A stretch of 64,000 bases of DNA, taken from assembly GCF_002078875.1 (NCBI RefSeq), contig NC_034438.1, forward strand, positions 70,191,459-70,255,458, read 5' to 3'. How positions within the stretch are numbered: the first letter of the stretch is position 1; each line of letters opens with the position of its first letter. The notes beneath the pieces were generated by a model. That model saw only the letters and a list, made by a program, of their open reading frames with translations. It was not told the origin of the DNA and ran no database searches. Below, piece after piece: positions 26,301 to 38,300 of this stretch. Origin of the DNA: Numida meleagris. Its lineage: Eukaryota; Chordata; Aves; Galliformes; Numididae. The position numbers and the translations under genes were made by a program.

Positions 26301-29300
26301 ATCCAGCTGGATTTCCAGCTGTTGGACCCATGCACAAGCTGCATGCAGGCCAGTCAGCAGCGAGCTAGCACCGGGGGCTAGCCCACCCAGTGGGGCACTA
26401 TGTGCATTAAACTGTGTGGCAGGCACACCTTCAGGCTGGGCAGGAGAGATCCACGCTGTACTAGAAGATAAACTTTTAAAGAATGCGGGCCGACACCTGC
26501 TGAACTCAAACCTCAACGGTGCGAGAAAGTAAAAGCTAATACAACCCTGAGCTACGTGGGAAGATGTTTCTGCTGTCTGCCTCCAAGTCCGCGTTTCTAT
26601 GTTCACCATTTAGAGCTTGTGCCTACGACAGTCACTCTTGCCAGCAATTAGTCCTGCCAATACACAACACAGAAAAGCTATGGAGAGCGAGGGTCTTCAG
26701 CACGTACTGAGTAGTCCTCAGAGTAGCACTTGCCCCAGTTCTCACCTGTTCCTAGAGGCAGGATGGCAACAGGAGGCTCTGAGCACACCAGCTTGTGCCT
26801 GATCTCCTCCAGCGCGCCAAGAACCCACCCCACGGTGCCATCACCTCCGCACACCAGCACTCGGAAAGAGGGGACTTTGGAGAACATGTGAAACCTCCAT
26901 TGAGAAACAAAGCAAAGGGGAAAAGAAGCATTACAACGCAGTACAAAAAAAAGCAGTCTCTACCTATGTTATTTAACATAACACATCATTGCTGAATTTT
27001 TAAAAAGAGTGAGAACCGCACTCTCCTATGATTTTTTGCAGCTGGACACCAATTGTTAACCACTTATTTCCTCACCAAACAGATCTAACTGTTCACAGCT
27101 TCCCTATGAACATCCGTAACACTTCACATTTTTGTAGAGGCTCTGAAATTTTTTTTCACTTAGTCATTCTGATGCTGCCAAGTGTGGGATTTTGACAGGA
27201 CTTCTTGTTCACAGCACTATTTTGTTTGTTCTCACTCTTTTTAGCCTTTCATCCCACGCAACGGGACATCCAGCAAAATAATCTTTACTCACATTTCACG
27301 ACAAGCAATAAGCAAGTAGAAGCATTCTGCCGTACAGCTACAGAAATACTTCTTACTACCAGGCAATACAAAATGAACTAACTACCACAGCTGCAGCCTC
27401 AACTACATTAGAAAGACAACAAAATTACACAACTCTGACCAAAAAGTTTGTGCAACTTGTTTTACTTGCTTTCTGTGTAAGCTGTATTTCTCTCTTGAAG
27501 GCGTTTATTTTGAAGGTCGTGCCACAAGAGTTCTTTGTTAAAGCTGCACTGAATAACGAGGCTACTCCGAGCAGGCTGCAGTCACTGCTTTCAGTCTTAT
27601 GAAGAGTTAACAAAATGGTGTTGATTAAATCTAGTAATTGCTTCTGCCTCCCTACAATCACATTATGTTCTGTTCCTCAGATTGAGAAACGGTGCAGCTG
27701 TGATCGGGCAGGCCCCGTTAATTCTGCAATTGTGGCCAAGTGTCAAGAGTCAAAATAGAAAATCTTATTCTACTTTCCTGTTAAGTTTCCACAGCATGTT
27801 GGAGGAAATAAAAGCAAAAAATGAGCATTTTTGCAAGGCAACATGACATTTCTCTTTTGGTATTCATTTATTTATAAAATATTCTTATTTTTGACGATAA
27901 GTATACTTGCATTATTATGAAGTACAAGCGACTTTGCCAGCATTGAGATCTGTTAGACTTGATATAAGTATACACATCAGGAACTAATCTGCTCTCTATA
28001 GGGAAGAGGGAAGTCAAAGCCTATTTTGATTACCAGGAAGAACCAGTCTGATCCACTACTTTGCCATCCAGGCAAAGAACAGACACAATCAATAACCTTA
28101 TAATAACAGAACCTGATCTTGCCTTAAAAAAAAAAAAACAAAAAAACACACCACAAAATACTTAACAAAGTCACACCAATAACAAGGAAAAATATGACAA
28201 CTTACCCAGGCAAAGGACCACCATTGGTAAGTTCAAAGACCTGATGTGGATTCAGCAGCTTTCTAAAACAGTACAGCAGGTCCCGACCTTTCAGACCACC
28301 GCTTTTTGGATTCACAAATACAAGAAGTGGCCAGCAGTTCTGCGGTATCTTGGAAGCCTGAATGAAGGAAAGAAAGGATTAGACAAAATCATGACTAGGC
28401 AGGAAGATTACTACTGCACTGCAAAAGTATTTCCTAATACTTCCTTGATGCTTAGTAAAAAAGAATCCGGATTCAATACATAAGACGACTCAACATCTAG
28501 GCAATCAACAAGGCTAGCTACTGATTTTGTTCTTCTGGAAAATGAAGTTTCCTAAACCCACTCCAACTACACAGTCTGGCCTAGTGTTAAAAACAGAGGC
28601 ATCGCCTTTCTACCATGTTTTCAGTAAAAAGTACATGACAAAGAATAGTGTGAAGGATAAGCTGATTTCCAGAATCATGCAGGAACTGAATATAATCCTT
28701 GCAAAGACAGAACTTCTTCCAAAAGCAACTGAAACTTTTCACTTAAATTTAGCGGTTGCCTTAAAACTCATGTTAATTTACAAGGAAAATTGTTTAAAGA
28801 CGAAGGATTAGTAAGAGGCTGAAAGCTTCTTATAAAAATACTTATTTTAAATCAGTAAGGCTGGAGGAAAGTCAGTGTTACTCCAGTCCTCAAAAAGGGC
28901 AAGAAGGAGAACTGGGAAACTAAGTGACAGTAATTTCACCTCTGTCCTAGGGAAGGTGATGGAACAACTTATTCCAGGTGTCATCTTCAAGCAAGAGGAA
29001 GAAAAGGTTATCAGAAAAGGTTACTGCATTCTCCAAGGGGAAATCATGCTTGACCAGTCCGGTAGCCTTTGTGGATGTCATGACTGGCTGCATAGATGAG
29101 GGGAGAGTTGTGGATGCTGTGCACCTTGACTTCAGCAAGGCCTTTGACACTGTCTCCCGTAACAACTTGTAAGTAAGCTTAGGAAGTGTGGGACAGATGA
29201 GTGAACAATGAGGTGGACTGAAAATTGGTTCACAGTCAGAGCTCAGAGAGGTGTGACCTGGAGGCCTGTAGCTAGCACTGTCGCCCAAGGGCTGGTACGT

Positions 29301-32300
29301 GGACTGGTTTTGTTCAGCATCTTCATCAATGACCCACAGGAAGGGACAGAAAGAGAAACATAAAATCACCAAGGTTGGAAAAGACCACCAAGATCACTCA
29401 GTCCAATCATCCACCTACCACTAGTATTACCCCACTAAACCATGTCTCTTAGTACAAGAGTATACCCTCAGCAAGTTTGTTGACGATACATAGCTGGGAG
29501 GAGTATGATGACACACCAGAAGGCTGTGCATCCGTTCAGCAAGAGCTGGACAGGCTGGAGAGTTGGATGGAGAGGAACCTTAATGAGGTTCAACAAGGGC
29601 ACACGTGGAGTCCTACACCTGGGAAGGAATAACCACACGCCATCAGTACAGGTCAGGGGCTGTCCTGCTGGAAAGGAGCTCTGCAGAGAAAGACCTGGTT
29701 GCCCTGGTACACAACAGGTTGACCACGAGCCAGCAGTGAGCCCCTGTGGTCAAGAAAGCCAATGGTATCCTGGAGGGCATTAAAAGAACATGGCCAGCAG
29801 GTTGAGGGAGGTGGTCCTCCCCCGCTACACAGCCACAGTGAGACCACATCTGGAGAACTGCATCCAGATCTGGGCTCCCCAGTTTGGGAAAGACAAGGAA
29901 CTGATGGAGAGAGCCCAGCTGAGCGCCACAAAGATAATCAGGGTCATGGAGCATTTCCCTTATGAGGAAAGCCTGAGAGACCCAGGGCTGTTCAGCCTGG
30001 AGAACACTAAGAGGGGATCTTACCAATGCTTCTAAATATTTAAAGGATAGGTGTCAAGTGGATGGGGCCAGGCTCTTTTCAGTGGTTCTCAGTGACAGGA
30101 TAAGGCACAGATTGGAACACAAGTAGTTCCATCTGAACATGAGGGAAAACTTCTTTACTATGAGGCTAACAGAGCACTGGAACAGGCTCCCTAGAGAGGC
30201 TGTGCAGCTTCCTTCTCTGGACATATCCAAAAACCCACCCGGATACCTTCCTTAGCAACCTACTGTAGGAAACCTGCTTCAGCAGTGGGGTTGGACAAGA
30301 TGATCTCAGGACATCCCTGCCATTCTGTGGTGCCTTCCTTACACCACTGAAGTCTCTGCTGAAGGGCTCTCAAGGCACTGCAGTGCTGCAGGCATCCTGC
30401 TGCCCTTCCAGGAGCCACACTGAGGGCAGTGCCTGCAAGCGGCACATGGGGATTTACTGAGACAGCCAACGCATCGCATGGGGATGATGGGGAGAAATAT
30501 CCCCTCTGGACTGGTCTTCAAACACCCCATCATCCACGCAGTAAGATGACTTATAAATGACTCTAGAAAGACCAGGAAGCATGAAAGCATCTTTTTATTC
30601 ATCCAGTCACAGCGTGCAGGTAAACAAAGCTGTGAGGCAGGTGCACATTAAAAGTCTGTCGGGCATTTCAGCAAGTGTGCTTTGAAACAGAAATGTCTGC
30701 CACAGTCCCTAAGTCATGGCAATTTGTATTTACAAACTGGGCAGCATTCAGGGAACACTCATTTGTCACGCAGCTGACAGGATGGACCCAGGAAAAAAAC
30801 AACAATGCTAAAGAGAAGTCAATTTAGACATGAATGATTCAGGAGGCAGCGAAGAAGCTGCATGATAACAGCTTGCAAACACAGGAAGAAATCTGAACAG
30901 CTACAGAGAGAGGAGACAGCACCCAGACAGCGTCACAGCTGCTGTCCATACTAACTACCAGGACTGTGAACTGAACCTCAAGCTGGAGAAATCAGGCCAC
31001 TTTGTCAAGCAAAGGTGGGGAAGGAAACTGGCATCCACTGCTGAGATACCCATGTTACTGCTGCATGTGAGCCAGCTCAGATGGCTGGAAAGCAAACCAT
31101 ACTTTGGGGTTTGAATACTGATTCAAGAAATTTCCTCAAATGATGCTTTTGTGGAAGAGCTAGGCACTAACCTTCTGCTAGATGCGTTAAGATACTCCAG
31201 CTGCATAAAAATCTCTTCTCTGTGTCACTGCTTGCATGAGAAGTATCCTCCTCCATCAGCTGTGACTGCTAGGTACAAAGAGAAAATGCACCAGGAAAAC
31301 TGGAACGCCAAGCAGGTGAGAACGCTGACTGAGGAGAAACTCATTTCTTCTCCTGCCCCTTCCTTCCTCTTGCTTTACCTTCGGCCATAAAGTGACATTC
31401 TTGGCTAAAGACATGACTGTTTTGGCTGACAGAGAGTCAGGGAAGTCCAGAACGTTTTCTAGCTGCTGGTGGAACAAGAGTGGTGAGACAAAGGTGGCAA
31501 GGCTGGTGACACAAGGAGAGACAACCCAGCTGCTTCCCCTGAGTAACCACCCTCTCCCACACTGCGAAGAATGATGAGTCCAAAGGGGCCTTGCCTGCAT
31601 GTTCAGGCACCACTGGAAAAAGAGAAGCACTCACCAAAGCAAGCCCTGTGAACAAAAACTGTGATGCGTTTATGCCTGTAAGTATACGGAAAGGATACCC
31701 GTAGTCAGTGAAGGAAATCTAAACTAAACACTGCGTGCTCCTGCCACAAAAAGGAAGGATGTCTTGCACGGTAAGGTCAGCAGCTCAAGGATCCTCACAT
31801 CCGAAGAAGGGGATGGATTTCCTTCCCTCAAGCCACCACAGGCATTATACAAACAGCAAACAAAGTCCTGCTTTTCAGTAAGGCCCTTTTTGTTACTCCA
31901 TCAGCCACGTTCCATTGAGAATTCTGCCAGCAGGGGAAGGCAGAGCGGTGCTGAAGGGAAAAGCTGCTTCCCGCCATCAGGGCAAACTGGGCAGCTTCTG
32001 CTCTGCCCTGCGTTCCCGCTTAATCAGCTCCCATTTTTACCTCGTCAAACCTTTTTCACTTCCTAAATTTGAAAATTTTATCTCCAGTCATTTGAACTTC
32101 CTGAACAATATGGGGTATCTAGAACCTCTGCCGTGGCCCAGGACCCAGATACTTGTGGAGTTTAAAAAAACCAAGGGGTGGGAGGAAGAAGAAGGAAAAA
32201 ATGAAATAAGGAACATTCAGCTGTGAAGTTCAAAATAAACAAAAACTTTTACAATGAAAGAGTCAGAGAAAAGAAACCAGCCCAAACCTTATATCGAGTG

Positions 32301-35300
32301 CCTTACTAGAACATGGACAAGAGCGGTCAATTACCTTCTCTTTCTTAGGAAAGTAATTTTTAAAAATATTAGTTGTGAACATTTAGAAGAGACATCGTAA
32401 GCACATGTTTTGTACTGCTTGCTTTTCCAGACAAGATCTATGCACCAGGTCTAAAACCAAGCAACTAAAATCACTCACAAAGAACTTCAGGGAATTGCAC
32501 TGATTTTTGAGACGTGGTAAATTCCAAGCCATCCAAAAGCACAGCCGTGGTGTGAAATCCTACTCAAGCACATACAACGTTGCAAATATCTATTCACAGT
32601 TTCCACAAAATTGCCATCTAAATTTCATATTTCTCAAGTGTCAATACTGTACCAAAAAAACAAAAAAAAAGGTGCAACATCCACCCTGACCGCTGCTAAA
32701 AGTCACAAGCAGCTGCAAAGAATTGCCTGGAACAAACAAAACATCTGCACGCAGCACAAACTGAAGAGTTCTACCACACAAATACATCCTCGTTCAAGTA
32801 TCTTCCAGAGTAAATCCCCAGTTATAACCATTTAGGACTGAATGTGGCTGTGCAGACTAAACAAAGCATCCTAGCAAGGGCAGAAGCCTTTCACGTGCGC
32901 TTACCCTTACATTTAACTTGCTTCTCACCACTGCTTGTGGTTAAAAGGGTAAGAAGTGCTGCAAAACCTCTCTGAAGGACCAACCTGTAAGAAAACAACA
33001 GGTTTTCCATAGGGGCTATAAGTCCCAGGACAAGCTCCCAGGCTTGCACGGCAGAGCAGAGCCACTCCAGCGCTGCCCGTAAGGCACGGGCCCCAAGGAG
33101 AGCTCCGTGCTGCTCCCTGCAAAGCCCTGCAGGATGCTCTGAGCTGGGGACGTGACTCACTGCTGAGGACTCCCTTCCCCTTCGGTCCCAGCTTCCACGC
33201 TCTGCTGGAGGGAATTTGCTGCGTGTTTCTCAGAGGCAGCTAGCGGACGGCATGTGATTTAGGCCTTCCGCAAGTCACTGCACGTTGCTTCATTTGTCAG
33301 GATCCGCACAACGCAGCTTCAGGCTCCAGCAAGATATTTATTACTCACGCTAATCCTCTCCCTGTGGCGTGTACTGTGTAATCACATCAAACGACATCAG
33401 AGAACACGGCGTTCTGTACCCCAGGCCCAGCACAACACTTACGGCCTGCCTTCCAGGAGCGATGGAAATCTCTAAGCAACACAACACGTAAACTTTTGCA
33501 AGAAGACTGCCTATAGCAGCTCCCACATACAAGGACTCCTGCACTGATCCCCTAGCACCAGACCCCTCCACACCCGGCCATTAAGGAGGCCTTGGACCCA
33601 ACGAAGAACTGTGAGCAAGGCATCGGTGTGACCAGCGCAGCAGCTGTGCCTCGTGGCAGCACCTCCAGGAACTGTTTCTTGGAGGAAACGAGCAGTGGCA
33701 CAAAGGTGGGAAGCAGCTCCTTGCAGGGCTTTGGCTATGAGGGTGATGGATGGCTGCTGGCAGACGTGACCATGCCAGCTAAGAACTGGGCCGGCTCCTC
33801 AGTAGGTGCACCAAGACCAGAGTGAGTAAATCTCACACTGGGAAAGTGACAGACAAGCAATGCACAGCACGGATGCTCACATTTTTACTGGATTTTAAGA
33901 CTTCCTTTGTTTTGTTCGTTTGAAGTTGTAATTTGGAAAAATCATTCAGCAACCAAAACACCGTGGCCTTCCCTTTATCACCACTTCTCCTTCTAAGACC
34001 ACACATCAGAACTTGGTTCCCAGTTTCTTCGTCCCTCATTCACAAGGTGAATGACAAACAGAGCACACGTCACTATTCTACTGAATTCTCGTAAAAGTAT
34101 TTCCTGTTGCTGTACTGAAACGACTGTGTACATACAGAACAAACAAAGGCTGATGGTGTTACAGAACAGTAGGCCGCGAAGGACCTCAGCAGGTCATCCA
34201 GCCCAACTGCCACCACAGCAGATCAACAATCGCTCTTCTGTTTACCCCCAGCTAATTAGTGAACAGCAACAGCTGTGCGGCCCAAGCACAAATGGACAGC
34301 ACTTGAAACGTTAATCAGGTTTAATCTTGGCTCATTTTAGTGAGATGACAAAATGAATGCTGCTCCAAAAGTAATGCCTCCTGTTTTTTTATTACTTTGG
34401 TCCGTGACAGAGGCAGATGTTGGAGGTATGGCAGCGGAGGTTGCACATTCCCACTAAATTTTGTTGCTGTGCAACAGACGGCAGCAGAAGGACAACCTAG
34501 AAGAATTACATCTGACATGGAAGTGTGGATGAAGCAGAGGTGTGTCACTGAATTCCTCCATGTGGAAAAAAATGGCACGTACTGACACTCACTGACGCTT
34601 GCTGAATGTTTATGGAGACCAAACAGAGGATGCAAGCACAGTGAGGCAGTGGGTGGTGCATTTCAGCAGTGGCTACAGCGATGTAAAAGATAAGCCATGT
34701 TCTGGACAGCCATGCACCAGCTGTCATACCACGAAATGAAAAGCATCTCAATCAGCTCATCCAAGCAAACTGGTGGATTACGACCGGGGAAGTGTGTACG
34801 AAGCTGAGTATCAGTGTGGCAACATCACTGATATCTCAGAGTTTGTGGCAGGCAGGTCCCACAGAGCTCACACAGGAACAGATGGAACATCACATGCAAG
34901 TTTGTCACGACCTACTGAATGAATACAAAGCTGAAGGTGACATTTTCCTGGGTCATTTCTTTATCAGTGATGACAACTGGTGTCACCTCTAAGAGCCAGA
35001 GTGAAAATGGCAGTCCATGGAGTGCTGACATGTGAATTCCCCATCAAAGAGAAAGTTCAAGATGGAGCCCCCAGCAGGTAAAGTGGTATACGCTGTCTTT
35101 TGGGATAGGAAAGGGGTGATCCTCCTGGAGTTCCTGGAACCTGGACATACCATCAACTCCGACCACTGCGTCGTGGTGCTGACTAAGATGAAGGGTTGAG
35201 CCTCCACAGCCAGGCTGCAGAAAAACACAGTCTTTCTCTTGCAACACAATAACACCAGGCCCCATATCAGTACGCAGTACATTGACAATCGTGGTAGGAC

Positions 35301-38300
35301 TGTCCCACTACACCTGCTGCACAGTCCGGATTTGGCAACTTCAGACTTCCATCTGTTTGGGCTGATGAAACATGGGCTGCATGGGCAATGTCTTGCCAGC
35401 AACAACACTGTCAGAGCAGCTGTGAACTGGAGTGTCACCTCCACTGGTGCAGATTTTTATGAGGACAGCATATAGGCTCTGGTTCATCACTGGCAAAAAT
35501 GCACAGCTAATGATGGTGACTATGATGAAAAGCAGTGTTTTGTGTCTGAGAATTTTCTCTATGAAATACTGCTAATGTGCTCTTTATTTCTAGTTGTAGC
35601 ATGAAAATAAATAGGAGGCATTACTTTAGAAGTGATTTATGTATAAACAATACACACACAAATGGAAAGAAAATGTACATGCACATATACAGCCCTTCTC
35701 TCCTTCTTTTATATTAGCAGTTCATCCAAGCAGTCCCCTAAAGCAGATTTTCTAAGAAATATCCTGCATCAGATGAATGATAGCATTATCCGTATGTTCA
35801 CTTCAACACATCTAATGTCGAATCCAGACACATCATCAACAGAGATAAACCCAACTTCACACGCTATACACCACATCTAGGCTCATCTTTGTGCTTCATC
35901 CTTTTTGTTCTGCTTCTTGTAAAAAGAAGAGCTGAAACCTACTCAGAAGTAAGACTTGTTTCTAATCATCTCACAAAACGTAACACCCATGGCATGCATA
36001 AGCACAAGGTTTTCTCTTCTTTTGGAAGAGGGGTAGTTTGTAATAGTGCCATCTAAATGTAAGCACTGCCACTAGCATCTACTTAAATTAAAAAAAATAG
36101 CCACCAGAAAACTCTGACAAGGACAGGAGTCTTAATATAGCAGGCATGTAAGTATGCAACTATCAGCCTTGCTACTGCTATTGCACTTGAGACCCTCCCA
36201 CCTGAAGCTATCTCACAGTTCCCACTGTTGTGAAGTTTTCATCCTTCTCTGAAGTTTTGAAGAAGTCAAACTAAGGCTTTCAGCTCTTTTGTCATAGTAC
36301 AACTCTAGGAAGACAGTAACTGCAAGATGCACAGCAGAAAGTAATTAGGGCTACTCTGACTTTTGGACAGAACCTACGTTACCTGGGTTCAAAATGACTT
36401 TGTTCAATGAACCACTTCCCCCTCTCTATCCTGATTCTGCTTTATTAATACAAAGCCTATTAGGAACCCACGTGATTCATGGGAAAGTGGGCTGTAAACA
36501 CATAAACATACCAAAACCAGGTGTGAATCTACGGAAGGACTCTTGCACAAAGTCTAACCTCTGCACGAGGCGCAAATTTTCTTTCAGAGAGATTTTTTTC
36601 TGAAATTCTATGGAATTAAACTACTGAAACTATGTCCAACTTATTGATTTTTGAAACAAATACGAGAAAAATGAAAATTCTGTTTTTCTTCCGTTTACAG
36701 TTGTGTACTTATGCTCACAGCCCTTCACAACTCAACAGTAGGACAAGTGATTTAAGTAACAGAAATATATCAGACGCATGAAGTACAAACTCTCCAGTAT
36801 TATTCTTCATCCCAAGACTTTAACTTAGAGTCACTGTAGGGTTCCTTTGAAAAAGATAACACTTTTACTCACTTCCAGAAGAAAAAGAAGCGTGAAGGTA
36901 GCATTTTTGATTTGAGAAACAAGTTTTAAGTTCAACCACATCTCTTACCATAACTTCTGGCATCACCACAGCGTTCAGAGGCTTGTCATTGACAGTTGTA
37001 TCTTTAACTAGCATATATATTCTTTCAGCTTCAGAAAAACATGAAATTTCGAGTACAACAGCGCCTGCAAAGACATGTTCGGACTACTTTTTGTATTTCC
37101 TATTATTAGAAAATCAACAATATTGAATCACAGCAAATGTTTACTTAGGATATTCTTCAGTAAAAGTTACTTATAACACTTCTGGTTGTTAGTTATCATT
37201 GAGCTGGGCTTTCTCTTTTGTTTTTTTTTAAGCTTTCCTCCATAGCTTCAAACATATGCCAGATTTTTAACAAGAAGCAGTTCAAGGACATAAAGAATTT
37301 CAACACAGAACTGATGCATATTTGAAGACTTCCTCTGGGATTTGGAAGTATCATCTATTTCCACACACTTTATTACTTAGAGCTTGTTCTCATGCTGTAG
37401 AAGTGACAAAGCTATCAGATTTCATTTTCTATCCCATCGTTAAAAATCTGGTAGGTACCATTCACTGACAAGATCTCAACAGGAATTATCACAGGCAAAG
37501 ATCCTATCTGAGAATCATTCTAAAACCTTTAAAGTCAGCTTAGGTCTTCCACTGGAAGGCAGGACAAAGAAGAAAAACAAAAGAAAATAAAATACTGGCA
37601 AGTTAGTTTAAAATAAGATACTCAGTGAGGAGGACAGACTTTAAAGACAGGGCAGGATAAGATCCAAGATGTAATGGACTGCATATGAAATGTAAGTTGG
37701 CAACAAACTGGCCATATAACAACCAAAAATGGGAGACAGAAAGTGTCAGAGACAAAAATATTCAGCAAGTGAAAAAACCTCACCCTTTTCACAGCAGTAA
37801 AAATACTTACTAGCAATTACACAAGAAAAAAAACACATGCAGGTAGGTAAACATGGTTAAATGAAGCAGTGAGATGTGTTCTATCACATATACAACTATT
37901 CTCCATTCACAGACACGAAAGCTTTATGCTCTTCCTAATGAGAAGTCAGTATTTACTAGCTACGTGGAGATAGCAAATACACAAAGGAAGCACACATCAG
38001 CCTTCAAAACCTCACTACAGAAAGATCCAATTAACAGTTATTTGGAAGGTAAGCCTCCCAAAGCACACGAAACTTCAACAATGACACCTCAAAGTTCAAG
38101 AAAGAAATTCCAGACTTTTCTTGGTGCGCTCTACCAGAGGCAGGCCCACGCCTGACTGCTGCACTGATGCTGCACAGAAGCAGGGCTTCAGCAGCTCTCA
38201 ACAGCCCTGACACTTCTCAGTCAAACATTTGTAAAGGAAAAGCAAAGCAGCAGCTCAAAAAAGCCTGATCACAGGAAGAAAGCAGAGATGAGCATGCTGA

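Noticed and set aside
25995..26609. Minus-strand open frame of 204 codons, among the longest in the window
   Set aside because: It lies wholly inside the DGKQ intron between 26746 and 25776, has no family resemblance and no splice or start context. Probably chance.
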